Assembly (NCBI GenBank): GCA_002690655.1
Contig: NZFL01000012.1
Location: 127,429-191,428, forward strand
DNA: 64,000 nt
Source of the DNA: Pedosphaera sp.
GTDB taxonomy: Bacteria > Verrucomicrobiota > Verrucomicrobiia > Limisphaerales > AAA164-E04
Direction: 5' to 3'
Shown: piece by piece, positions 37,846 to 46,778 of the stretch
Numbering within the stretch: position 1 is the stretch's first letter
How the letters are laid out: every line of letters begins with the position of its first letter
Notes under the pieces: generated by a model
What the model saw: the letters and a program-made list of their open reading frames with translations, nothing else
Databases searched by the model: none
Told to the model about the DNA's origin: nothing
Made by a program: the position numbers and the translations under genes

Positions 37846-40449
37846 ATGTGGTTCATGCTCCCTCACCTTGTGAACCTGTTTGAATTAATTAAAAAACACT
37901 TCCCCAACACAGCGGAAGCAACCAGTGAACGTTTATTGGAAGTATTCATGGATTATGTCATGGAGCTCAACCTTGAGCTCTACCCCGCTCAGGAAGAAGG
38001 CATCCTGGAACTCTTCGATGAAAACAATGTCATCCTGAATACTCCGACAGGGTCAGGCAAATCTCTCGTTGCAATGGCCCTTCACTTCAAGTCGCTGGCG
38101 CAAGGTCGTAAATCGGTTTACACCTCCCCTATCAAAGCACTGGTCAATGAAAAATTCCTGGACTTATGCAGTCGCTTCGGAGCCGATCAAGTGGGTTTGA
38201 TGACAGGTGATGCAACGGTCAATCGCAAAGCCCCCATCCTTTGCTGCACAGCTGAAATCCTCGCCAATATAGCCCTCCATGAGGGAGAAACGGCCGAAGT
38301 GCACGATATCATCATCGATGAGTTTCACTATTACTCAGACCGAGATCGAGGCGGAGCCTGGCAAACACCCTTGTTAACTCTCTCTCAATCCCGTTTCCTC
38401 CTGATGTCCGCCACCATGGGTAACGTGGAGTTTTTTGTTAACGCACTGACAAATCTCACAGGGGTGACCACAAGCCTCGTGCAATCCTTCGATCGCCCGG
38501 TACCGCTTGAATTCAGCTATGAGGAAACCCCCATGGAACAGGTCGTAGAAAATCTGATTGAGGATAACAAAGCGCCTGTTTATATCGTCCATTTTACTCA
38601 GATGGAGGCAGCACAAAATGCCCAGAATTTTACCAGTATCAATGTTTGCACCAAGGAGGAAAAAAAGCAGATTGCCGAATTACTGAGAGAAGTTCGCTTC
38701 ACGAGTCCCTATGGAAAAGATATTAAGAAGTATCTACGCCATGGGATAGGAATTCATCATGCTGGTTTATTGCCGAAATATCGCATCCTTGTGGAACGCA
38801 TGGCTCAGAAGGGACTCTTAAAACTCATTTGTGGAACCGATACCTTGGGTGTTGGTGTGAATGTTCCCATTCGTACGGTACTTTTAACCAGATTATGCAA
38901 ATACGATGGACAGAAGACAGGCATTTTGACTGTCCGCGATTTTCATCAAATTTGTGGCCGGGCCGGAAGGAAGGGATTTGATGATCAAGGTTGGGTCATA
39001 TCAATGGCTCCGGATCATGTCATTGAGAACCTTAAAATGGAACGTAAGGCGGCGGACAATCCCAAAAAGAAAAAGAAATTCGTTAAAAAACAGCCACCTC
39101 AAAAAGGCTATGTGCCATGGGATAAGAAAACTTTTGAGCGCTTAATCCAGGCAACTCCCGAATCCCTCACTTCACGGTTCCAGATTTCACATGGAACTTT
39201 GCTGAACGTTCTCAGTCGCCCTGGAGATGGATGCGCCGTTCTAAGAAAACTAATTCGTGACTGCCATGAAACGGATGCTTCCAAAAGAGCACTTCGTCGC
39301 AGAGCTTGGCAATTATTTCGATCTCTGCTGGATCGAGGTATTATCGAGTGGATTGAACCTGAAGCCAATCAAGGAGCTCACGTTCGCGTCAATATGGATC
39401 TCCAAGAGGATTTTTCCCTGAACCAGATCCTTGCTCTTTACATGATCGATACGCTGCCAGCGCTCGACAAGGAAAGTCCGACTTATGTGCTGGATCTGAT
39501 CACGTTGGCAGAATCTATTCTTGAAGATCCAATCCACGTTCTGCGAAAACAACTGGATAAGGTCAAGGATCGCAAAATTGCTGAATGGAAGGCTGAGGGC
39601 ATGGAATATGATCAGCGCATGGAGGAACTGGAAAAGCTGGAGCATCCAAAACCAAACCGCGAATTCATTTACGAAACGTTCAACCAATTTGCCAAAACTC
39701 ACCCCTGGATTGGCGAAGAAAACATACGCCCCAAATCCGTCGCACGCGAAATGGTGGAATCCTTTCTATCATTCGATGATTATATCCGAAATTACAGCCT
39801 GCAACGAGTCGAAGGTGTACTGCTGAGATACGTCACGGAGGTTTACAAAGTACTGACGCAAACGATCCCCGATGAATTTAATACTCCCGAAGTACGGGAA
39901 GCGGTTCTTTTTCTCGAACTGATGATTCGTCAAACAGATTCAAGCCTCCTCGATGAATGGGAGAAAATGCGGGATCCACAAGCCTTTGCCAAAAAGAAAG
40001 AAACGACTACCGATACCAAAGACAATTCGAGTTCAAATGCTGAGGAAGACTATTTGGATCCAGTCCGCAATAGAAAGGCCTTTGAGGTCGTTCTTCGAAA
40101 TCAGATGTTTTCTATTGTCAGGCTTTTGGCATTGGATCAACTCGATGAGGCGGGCCAACGCTTAGCTGAATTTTCCAACCAGGAAAAGATCGAATGGCCC
40201 ACTCCTCGTCTTGAGGATGCACTTGCCTCTTACTTTGAGGAATATGATCAAATTCGTTTGGACGCCGACGCTCGCAGTCTAAAATGGATACAAATAAGTA
40301 CCATTTCGCAAGAAGTCTGGAAAGTGAGACAAACCCTTCTTGATCCAAATGATAACGCGGAATGGGCTCTTTGTTTTGAAGTCGACATTCCCAAATCAAA
40401 GAAAGAATCCCGCCCCATCATGCGATTGATCGAATTCCAACATAGTTGA
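37846..40449 (+). CDS. Ski2-like DEAD/DEAH-box helicase (DUF3516 type)
   Basis: The 867-residue superfamily 2 helicase has a Q-motif-like start (LYPAQEEGI), motif I TPTGSGKS at 66-73, [12 protein letters not shown] (Ia), the Walker B box DEFH in [16 protein letters not shown] near 159-174, LLMSATMG (motif III), and motif [18 protein letters not shown] near 366-381. The second half is helical and matches the DUF3516 region found in bacterial Ski2-like helicases. A Lys-rich stretch [14 protein letters not shown] lies near 401-414. It probably unwinds RNA; the role is unassigned. ATG 37855 is an alternative start. Confidence 0.9.
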   Translation: MWFMLPHLVNLFELIKKHFPNTAEATSERLLEVFMDYVMELNLELYPAQEEGILELFDENNVILNTPTGSGKSLVAMALHFKSLAQGRKSVYTSPIKALVNEKFLDLCSRFGADQVGLMTGDATVNRKAPILCCTAEILANIALHEGETAEVHDIIIDEFHYYSDRDRGGAWQTPLLTLSQSRFLLMSATMGNVEFFVNALTNLTGVTTSLVQSFDRPVPLEFSYEETPMEQVVENLIEDNKAPVYIVHFTQMEAAQNAQNFTSINVCTKEEKKQIAELLREVRFTSPYGKDIKKYLRHGIGIHHAGLLPKYRILVERMAQKGLLKLICGTDTLGVGVNVPIRTVLLTRLCKYDGQKTGILTVRDFHQICGRAGRKGFDDQGWVISMAPDHVIENLKMERKAADNPKKKKKFVKKQPPQKGYVPWDKKTFERLIQATPESLTSRFQISHGTLLNVLSRPGDGCAVLRKLIRDCHETDASKRALRRRAWQLFRSLLDRGIIEWIEPEANQGAHVRVNMDLQEDFSLNQILALYMIDTLPALDKESPTYVLDLITLAESILEDPIHVLRKQLDKVKDRKIAEWKAEGMEYDQRMEELEKLEHPKPNREFIYETFNQFAKTHPWIGEENIRPKSVAREMVESFLSFDDYIRNYSLQRVEGVLLRYVTEVYKVLTQTIPDEFNTPEVREAVLFLELMIRQTDSSLLDEWEKMRDPQAFAKKKETTTDTKDNSSSNAEEDYLDPVRNRKAFEVVLRNQMFSIVRLLALDQLDEAGQRLAEFSNQEKIEWPTPRLEDALASYFEEYDQIRLDADARSLKWIQISTISQEVWKVRQTLLDPNDNAEWALCFEVDIPKSKKESRPIMRLIEFQHS

Positions 40450-40496
40450 TTGACTCACGCCAGCCGACAGGGATTGGAACGGTTACAATTAAAAAT

Positions 40497-42023
40497 TCAG
40501 GTCCAGATCTGCCGATCCAGTTCCCTGAACTGAATCGCTTCCATGACATGATCTGAATGGATGTGTTCTTGTTGAGCGAGATCGGCGATCGTTCTGGCGA
40601 CTTTTAAAATGCGATCATAAGCGCGCGCGGAAAGACCTACGTGCGCCATGGCCTGCTTCATCAAATCAAGCGAGGCCTCGTCCAGTTGACAACAAACCTT
40701 CAATGCACGTGAGGACATATTGGCATTACTCATGATGGCTTTCGATTGGGCGAAACGTCGAAGCTGGATATTCCTTGCCGCAATCACTCGTTGTCTGATC
40801 TGTTCCGATGATTCGCCTGCCTCCATTCCAGAAATTTTATCGAAAGGAACCGTTGGAACTTCAATATGCAAATCGATACGATCCAACAAGGGCCCAGAAA
40901 TACGTCCTAAATAATTTTGAATTTCTCGCGGACTACAGCGACTTTCATCAGGCATTTTACCGTCAGGAGTGGGATTCATTGCTGCCACCAACATGAAAGA
41001 TGCCGGAAAGGTCATGGTGCCTGCCGCTCGAGAAATGGTGACCTTCCCCTCCTCCAATGGCTGTCGTAAGGTCTCCAATACACTTCGACGAAATTCAGGG
41101 AGTTCATCCAGAAACAAAATCCCGTTGTGAGCCAATGAAATTTCACCCGGAGAAGGATGGACGTTGCCCCCAAGCAACCCTGCGTCACTTGCTGTATGAT
41201 GAGGTTTACGAAAAGGACGATGTGTTACCAGGGCCTGACCCGATTCCATCAAACCGACGGTGCTGTGGATCTTGGTCGTCTCCAAAGCTTCATCAAGCGT
41301 CAATGGTGGTAAGATCCCTGGAAGCCGCTTGGCCAACATGGATTTCCCTGTTCCAGGAGGCCCAATCAACAGGACATTATGCCCCCCTGCCGCAGCGATT
41401 TCCAAAGCTCGCTTCACCGATTCCTGGCCCTTTACATCTGAAAAATCGAGATCCATGTCGGTCACATGACCTAAGAGATTCGCAAGATCGACTTTGCATG
41501 GAGGGATGCTTACCTGTTCTTCCAGAAAATTCGCTGCTTCTCTTAAATTTTGCACAGGAATCACATCGATCCCCCGCACAACCGCCGCCTCATGCGCATT
41601 AACCCGAGGCACGAGGATACCCCGTTTGCCTTCCTTTTGAGCGCGAAGTGCGATGGGCAGTATCCCCTTGACAGGGCGCACTGCACCGGTCAAAGCCAAT
41701 TCTCCCACAATCATGTAATGTGGCAGCAGACTCGTTTCCATCTGTTCACTGGCCGCCAACATGCCCATCGCAATAGGCAGGTCAAAACTGGGCCCTTCCT
41801 TTTTAAGATCCGCAGGAGCCAGGTTGATGGTTGTTCGCCCCTTGGGAAATTTGAACCCGCTATTCTCCAAGGCCGAACCGACTCGATCACGCGATTCGCG
41901 CACGGCCGCATCAGGGAGTCCCACGATAACCACACAGGTATCGCTGTAACCCACGTGCACTTCCACTTCCACATTCAGCGCCTCAATTCCCTGCAAGGAA
42001 GCAGCATCAATTTTTGCCAGCAT
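40497..42023 (-). CDS. yifB: YifB/ComM-type Mg-chelatase-like AAA+ ATPase
   Basis: The 508-residue protein has an N-terminal ChlI/Lon-like domain (EVHVGYSDTCVVIVGLPDAAVRESRDRV), a P-loop GPPGTGKS at about 221-228, Walker B ILFLDELPEF near 313, and a C-terminal Mg_chelatase helical domain with GLSARAYDRILKVARTIADL. ComM is a hexameric DNA helicase that promotes branch migration in natural transformation. The usual CPCG cysteine cluster after AAMNP is replaced by TPDGKMPDESRCSP, so the small metal-site motif of the enterobacterial protein is not conserved. It converges with the helicase gene (47 nt) and is divergent from aroE. Confidence 0.93.
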   Translation of the reverse strand: MLAKIDAASLQGIEALNVEVEVHVGYSDTCVVIVGLPDAAVRESRDRVGSALENSGFKFPKGRTTINLAPADLKKEGPSFDLPIAMGMLAASEQMETSLLPHYMIVGELALTGAVRPVKGILPIALRAQKEGKRGILVPRVNAHEAAVVRGIDVIPVQNLREAANFLEEQVSIPPCKVDLANLLGHVTDMDLDFSDVKGQESVKRALEIAAAGGHNVLLIGPPGTGKSMLAKRLPGILPPLTLDEALETTKIHSTVGLMESGQALVTHRPFRKPHHTASDAGLLGGNVHPSPGEISLAHNGILFLDELPEFRRSVLETLRQPLEEGKVTISRAAGTMTFPASFMLVAAMNPTPDGKMPDESRCSPREIQNYLGRISGPLLDRIDLHIEVPTVPFDKISGMEAGESSEQIRQRVIAARNIQLRRFAQSKAIMSNANMSSRALKVCCQLDEASLDLMKQAMAHVGLSARAYDRILKVARTIADLAQQEHIHSDHVMEAIQFRELDRQIWT

Positions 42024-42110
42024 AGTATTTTTAGAACTTAGTCGTTTTTAATCGACCCAGTTCACCAGTTATCAGGCAAAGAATGGTGGTAGGCGGGGTG
42101 TGATCACAAG

Positions 42111-43133
42111 ATGCCGAGCTTGGTCCCATACATCAATCTGAAAATTCAACGTTGTGCGGTGGATACCAACGCCCGTATAAAAACCTCTGTGTCATCGAAT
42201 CAAAATAACAAGCTGAATGCTTCAACGTTATACGCAGCGGTATATGGGCATCCCATACGCCACTCAGCATCGCCAGCGATGCAAAATGCCGGCATTGCTG
42301 AACAGAGGTTGAATTGGCGATATCTTGCATTCGACGTGTTGCCGGAACAACTTGACGAAGCATTGAATGGAGCCAAGGCAATGCGCTATGTGGGACTTAA
42401 CTTAACCGTTCCCCACAAACTGCTCGCTCTGAATTGGGTGGACATCGTTGATCCGGCAGCCAGGGAATGGGGTGCGGTCAACACCATTCGATTTGAAGGT
42501 CAGATGGAGGATGAGCAGTGGATACCTGTGGGGCAGGCAGACGATCCAACCCATTTCAAACAGATACGCAGCATAGGATTTAACACCGATGCAGACGCCA
42601 TCTTGAAATCGATTGACGAAGATCTGGGCTTACCTCTCAAAGGACGCACCTGTATCCTTCTGGGAGCAGGCGGTGCTGGGCGCGTGGCCGCATTGAAACT
42701 GGCATCAACCGGCATCAAAAGGCTCCATTTGATCAACCGGACTCAATCAAAGGCGAAAGCCGTAGCCCGCGACATTCAGGATAAATTTCCTGAAGTTGAA
42801 ACCTCATTGGAATATCCCCTGAAAGGAACACCCGTGGATCTGATACTGAATGCAACTTCACTTGGATTGAAAGCGGACGATCCCCTGCCCCTGAATCTCG
42901 AATCCATTGACCTGAAGAATGTGTCCCATGTTTATGACATGATCTATCAACCCTCTCAAACCCCATTTTTACGGAAAGCAGAACAAGCCGGATGCCGAAC
43001 TGCCAATGGGTTAGGTATGCTTCTATACCAAGGCACGGCAGCCCTGGAAATCTGGACAGGACAAACCGCCCCAACCTCAACAATGCGGACCGCACTTCAT
43101 GAACATGTGTACGGAAAAATTTCGAAGCATTGA
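42111..43133 (+). CDS. aroE: Shikimate dehydrogenase
   Basis: The 340-residue NADP-dependent enzyme reduces 3-dehydroshikimate to shikimate. Visible motifs are the substrate site YGHPIRHSASPAMQN near 45-59, NLTVPHK with the catalytic lysine near 103-109, GFNTDADA with the catalytic aspartate near 160-167, and the nucleotide-binding loop LLGAGGAGRVA near 184-194 followed by HLINRTQSKA. About 40 residues precede the usual family start; only ATG 42111 is available in that part, so the true start could be a downstream GTG. Prepilin peptidase follows after 21 nt, and aroQ lies 3.1 kb downstream on the same strand. Confidence 0.93.
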   Translation: MPSLVPYINLKIQRCAVDTNARIKTSVSSNQNNKLNASTLYAAVYGHPIRHSASPAMQNAGIAEQRLNWRYLAFDVLPEQLDEALNGAKAMRYVGLNLTVPHKLLALNWVDIVDPAAREWGAVNTIRFEGQMEDEQWIPVGQADDPTHFKQIRSIGFNTDADAILKSIDEDLGLPLKGRTCILLGAGGAGRVAALKLASTGIKRLHLINRTQSKAKAVARDIQDKFPEVETSLEYPLKGTPVDLILNATSLGLKADDPLPLNLESIDLKNVSHVYDMIYQPSQTPFLRKAEQAGCRTANGLGMLLYQGTAALEIWTGQTAPTSTMRTALHEHVYGKISKH

Positions 43134-43154
43134 CATGTTTCCAATCATTGCAAC

Positions 43155-44300
43155 ATGACATCTCTTTTCGATCCAGACCACTGGCAAAGCGTGCCTTTCC
43201 ATTTTTGGACCATCTGCTGGTTCATCCTCGGCAGCATGGTTGGGAGTTTTCTCAATGTCTGCGTTTACCGTATGCCGCGTGGTCTGAGCGTCGTACACCC
43301 TCCTTCTCACTGCCCAAACTGTGAATATCGCATTCCTTGGTATTTAAATATGCCTCTGATCACCTGGCTTGTCCTTGGAGGGAAATGTGCTAACTGTAAA
43401 ATTCCTATCAGCTTTCGCTACTTTGCATTGGAATTGGTAACAGGACTTATCTTTTTGGCAACTTGGTTATCGATTGGCCCCGCTTCAACCGGATTAGCCA
43501 TTGCCTACGCCACCATCCTCTCTGCTTTCTTGGTGGCAACGCTAATAGATTTTGAACATTTTATTATCCCTGACCAAATCACTCTTGGTGGCATTGGCGC
43601 TGGTTTAATCTTTTCGTTTGCTGTCCCAGCACTTCACCTTACCGAGGATCGAGCCACCTCAATGGAACGTAGCGCTACAGGTGCGATCGTCGGTTTGCTT
43701 CTAGTATATTCGATTGTCCGTTTGGGAAAACTGATGTTTGGTAAAATGCACATTAAACTGCCCGATTCAGCCAAACTCATTTTTACGGAAACAGAGTTGA
43801 TCCTTCCTGATGAAGCGGTTCCTTATGAAGAATTATTTTATCGAAAATCTGATAGCATCAAATTCCAAGCAGAACGTCTAGAATTGGTTGATCGATGCTA
43901 TGCTGGAGTTCAGGTTCAACTTTCCCCCAAGAAATTGATCGTGGATCAGGAATCATTCGATCCAGAAGCGGTGAAACATATGGAAGCCATCTGCCATTCG
44001 ATCACATTGCCCCGGGAAGCAATGGGGCTTGGAGATGTTAAATTCATGGGCGCCATTGGCGCATTCCTGGGATGGCAATCTACGGTTTTCTCCCTGATGG
44101 TAAGCTCAATGATTGGTGCCGCAATCGGGGTTGGCTTAATCCTGATCGGACGTCGTGAATGGTCCAGTCGCCTTCCTTATGGTCCATACATCGCGCTTGC
44201 AGCCGTGATCTGGATGTTCATGCCTGACGTCTGGCAAGCTATCTGCCTTGATCATTTGAATTCATTAGTGGAAACCATGCGTCCTCAAGGAGTCCTTTAG
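43155..44300 (+). CDS. Type IV prepilin peptidase (A24 family) with large insertion
   Basis: The 381-residue membrane protease removes prepilin leader peptides and normally methylates the new N-terminus. The N-terminal cytoplasmic domain has a complete zinc site (C53-x2-C56 and C78-x2-C81). Catalytic aspartates are in LIDFEHFIIPD near residue 132 and in the GLGD motif near 294 (GLGDVKFMGAIGAFLGW). Between the helices at about 190 and 290 lies an unusual insertion of about 95 residues with no resemblance to the E. coli or Pseudomonas enzyme. No pilin or secretion genes are nearby, so it probably serves type IV pili or type II secretion genes elsewhere. Confidence 0.93.
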   Translation: MTSLFDPDHWQSVPFHFWTICWFILGSMVGSFLNVCVYRMPRGLSVVHPPSHCPNCEYRIPWYLNMPLITWLVLGGKCANCKIPISFRYFALELVTGLIFLATWLSIGPASTGLAIAYATILSAFLVATLIDFEHFIIPDQITLGGIGAGLIFSFAVPALHLTEDRATSMERSATGAIVGLLLVYSIVRLGKLMFGKMHIKLPDSAKLIFTETELILPDEAVPYEELFYRKSDSIKFQAERLELVDRCYAGVQVQLSPKKLIVDQESFDPEAVKHMEAICHSITLPREAMGLGDVKFMGAIGAFLGWQSTVFSLMVSSMIGAAIGVGLILIGRREWSSRLPYGPYIALAAVIWMFMPDVWQAICLDHLNSLVETMRPQGVL

Positions 44301-44773
44301 GGGGCAGTTTCTTGAGTGACTGCGCAATCCAAAAAAGGTGTATTGCCTGGATCAAACACTCAAAGAGCGGGCAAATAGACATGGCTGAGCTCGACAAAAG
44401 GGATCATCTGGGAGATTGATTCCATATCTCGCTCTTCAATGGCCTGAATCTCGCATTCACATTCTAAGTTTATAGAATCAACTTCAGATTTTCAAAAAGT
44501 GTTCAAAAGACGCAGAAATCTTCAATTCGGACCATGAAAGACCGGTTTCAAAGTTACTTTTAGATTAAACAAAACCAATGAATGAAGAACATTCTTATGG
44601 CAACCAAATCGTAATATCCTTCCAATTCATTATATTTCGAGTCAAACATTCGATCAGGAAGCGCAGGAAGATTACCTTGCACTGAGGTTAGAACGACTGA
44701 AGAATAATGCCTAACAATGGTCAGGCCAAGATCGAGGATCGATCCGTTTGTAACATCTATGCAAATAAAACCA
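44301..44773 (+). other. Intergenic region between prepilin peptidase and the cytochrome/WD40 gene
   Basis: About 470 nt without a supported gene. A 44-codon open stretch on the minus strand (ending ESISQMIPFVELSHVYLPAL) is too short and unsupported to call. I see no clear hairpin terminator or repeat. It probably holds the promoter of the downstream plus-strand gene. Confidence 0.3.
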
Positions 44774-46201
44774 ATGAATCGATCGAATTTAAATGCACTT
44801 CATATGATTCAGGATCCAAGGGTCATACGACTCATCTTTCTTCTGGAAGCGTGCCTCCTGATTCCATTCAAGTGTGACTCCGCAGCGGAGGAGATTGAAC
44901 CATCCATTACTCAATCTGCCATGATCATTCTCAGAGACCAATGTCTGCCCTGTCACAGCGCTGAAAAATCCAAGGGCGGGTTGAACATGGAAAGTCGTGA
45001 GAGCCTTTTACTCGGATCTGACACTGGCACCGTTGTGGTGCCACTGAAACCAAAGGAAAGTTATCTGCTTGAGACATTGCCTGCGGATAGCGATTCCCAC
45101 ATGCCCCCAAAGGGGCAATTGTCAGCATCCCAGACAGCTACTCTCAGAGAATGGATTGCCATGGGCAGCCCTTGGGATATGGACACCTTGAATAAAACTC
45201 CTGAAGTCGAACCTGATAAATGGAATCTTCAGCCACTCCCTTCCGAATATGTCCCGGTCCTTGCCATTGCCATCAGTGAAGCAAATGAGGCAATTATCAG
45301 TTCTCAAGGCAGAGATTTAATCGTCACACGTCTGGAAAATGAAAAACCAAGCCAAACCAGGTTACCCACTCAGCACAAGGATGTGATTCGGTCTTTGACC
45401 ATCACTCCAGATCACAAGCAATGGGTTTCAGGTGGTTTTGGAAATATCAATTTCTGGAACATCCAGTCAGGCCAGATAGAGCGATCTATTTCAAAACCTC
45501 TGAAGGGAAGAATTACAGCACTGACTTTCACCGTAGATGGATCAAAGTTATTGGTTGGGGAAAGCATTCCAGGTGTATTCGGGAAGATCCATATTTTCCG
45601 CGAAGGCAGTTCTGTTCCCGAAGAGAGCTGGCAAGCTCACGATGATGAATTGACTTCATTGCAAGAGTCTAGAAACGGGAGTTTCTGGATGTCTGCTTCC
45701 GCAGATCACACCGTCCGCATTTGGGAATCTGACACTTTGCTGGAGGTCGATTGGCTGGAGGGACACGTAGCCCCCATCATGGAATTAGCTCAGAACACCA
45801 ATGGAACGCTCCTGATTTCAGCTGGAACAGATAACGCAATTAAAGTTTGGGATCAGCAATCCAGAGAAAGGATTTACGATTTGGGGCGTCATCAATTTGG
45901 TGTGATGGATTTACTCTGGAAAACGGAAAAATCGGAACTTTTTGCATTAAACCAAAGAGGCACCATCTATCGTTATCAGGACTTGAAAGTTCACACAGGA
46001 GCTCAATCCTCAAATACTGGCCGTGAAAAAATGATCAATCGCACAAAGCAACCAGGTTCCTGCCTCGGCTTTTGGGAACAGCATGATCTCCTGGTAATGG
46101 GAACATTTGAAGGCGAACTACACGCTTATTCCTCAGAGGGGAAATCGGCCTGGATCACAAAACCTGTCCAGGATGATCTCAAACCGATGGCATCCCAGTG
46201 A
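44774..46201 (+). CDS. Planctomycete-type cytochrome c domain fused to WD40 repeats
   Basis: From ATG 44774 the protein is 475 residues with a signal-like hydrophobic segment (VIRLIFLLEACLLIPF). The cytochrome domain has CLPCH near residue 56, then SKGGLNMESRESLLLG and the HMPPKGQLSASQTATLREWIAMG segment with the likely methionine ligand; this is the PSCyt1-like pattern common in Planctomycetota and Verrucomicrobiota. From about residue 190 seven or so WD40-like repeats follow (SLTITPDHKQWVSGG, FWMSASADHTVRIWESDTL, LLISAGTDNAIKVWDQQ). It is probably exported and haem-bound, with the propeller as a binding platform. The start is uncertain; ATG 44804 is the nearest alternative. Confidence 0.85.
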   Translation: MNRSNLNALHMIQDPRVIRLIFLLEACLLIPFKCDSAAEEIEPSITQSAMIILRDQCLPCHSAEKSKGGLNMESRESLLLGSDTGTVVVPLKPKESYLLETLPADSDSHMPPKGQLSASQTATLREWIAMGSPWDMDTLNKTPEVEPDKWNLQPLPSEYVPVLAIAISEANEAIISSQGRDLIVTRLENEKPSQTRLPTQHKDVIRSLTITPDHKQWVSGGFGNINFWNIQSGQIERSISKPLKGRITALTFTVDGSKLLVGESIPGVFGKIHIFREGSSVPEESWQAHDDELTSLQESRNGSFWMSASADHTVRIWESDTLLEVDWLEGHVAPIMELAQNTNGTLLISAGTDNAIKVWDQQSRERIYDLGRHQFGVMDLLWKTEKSELFALNQRGTIYRYQDLKVHTGAQSSNTGREKMINRTKQPGSCLGFWEQHDLLVMGTFEGELHAYSSEGKSAWITKPVQDDLKPMASQ

Positions 46202-46244
46202 TTCCGGAGTCGACATATTCTCTCATTTCGATTAGTCAATCCAC

Positions 46245-46682
46245 ATGCGCATATTATTTTTAAATGGACCCAACTTGAACATGCTTGGGCTGAGAGAGCC
46301 TGGTATCTATGGTTCAATAACGCTGGGAGACATTGGTGATGCGATCCAAACTCAGGCGAATAAAGCAGGAGTTGAAATTAATTTCCGGCAATCTAACCAC
46401 GAGGGAGAACTCATTACCTGGATTCAGGAGTCCCGCGAACAATTCGATTTTATTGTATTGAATGCCGGGGCTTACACTCATACCAGTATTGCACTGCGTG
46501 ATGCCATATCGGCTTCAGAAACCCCAACTCTGGAGATTCACTTATCCAACGTTCACGCAAGAGAAGGATTCAGGCACACTTCAATAATAGCGCCTGTTTG
46601 CGTTGGGCAAATCAGTGGGTTTGGAGAAGACTCATATTATTTGGCACTAGATGCATGCATTCGCCTGGGCAAAGCTGACTGA
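46245..46682 (+). CDS. aroQ: Type II 3-dehydroquinate dehydratase
   Basis: The 145-residue small enzyme removes water from 3-dehydroquinate in the shikimate pathway. It begins MRILFLNGPNLNMLGLREP and has YG near residue 24 (catalytic tyrosine region), NHEGELITWIQ near 48-58, LNAGAYTHTSIALRDAI near 73-89, and EIHLSNVHAREGFRHTS near 97-113 with the catalytic histidine, all typical of the dodecameric type II enzymes. It follows the cytochrome/WD40 gene by 43 nt and ends just before a strong terminator. Together with aroE at 42.1 kb and trpE at 14.7 kb it covers parts of aromatic amino acid synthesis. Confidence 0.96.
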   Translation: MRILFLNGPNLNMLGLREPGIYGSITLGDIGDAIQTQANKAGVEINFRQSNHEGELITWIQESREQFDFIVLNAGAYTHTSIALRDAISASETPTLEIHLSNVHAREGFRHTSIIAPVCVGQISGFGEDSYYLALDACIRLGKAD

Positions 46683-46715
46683 CTAATTGAAGTATCACTT
46701 CATTTCATAATGGCA

Positions 46716-46751
46716 AAAACCGTCGCACGGATGACTCCATGCGACGGTTTT
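46716..46751. terminator. Bidirectional intrinsic terminator between aroQ and ppdK
   Basis: Arms at 46716-46727 and 46740-46751 form a perfect 12-bp stem with a 12-nt loop. The stem has a GC-rich core flanked by A and T runs on both sides, so it can stop transcription from aroQ (plus) and ppdK (minus), which converge here. Confidence 0.85.
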
Positions 46752-46778
46752 GTCATTTAATTATTAAAGAAAGAAATC

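Noticed and set aside
44381-44520. 44-codon minus-strand open stretch
   Set aside because: Too short, no start with a ribosome binding site, no similarity recognised.
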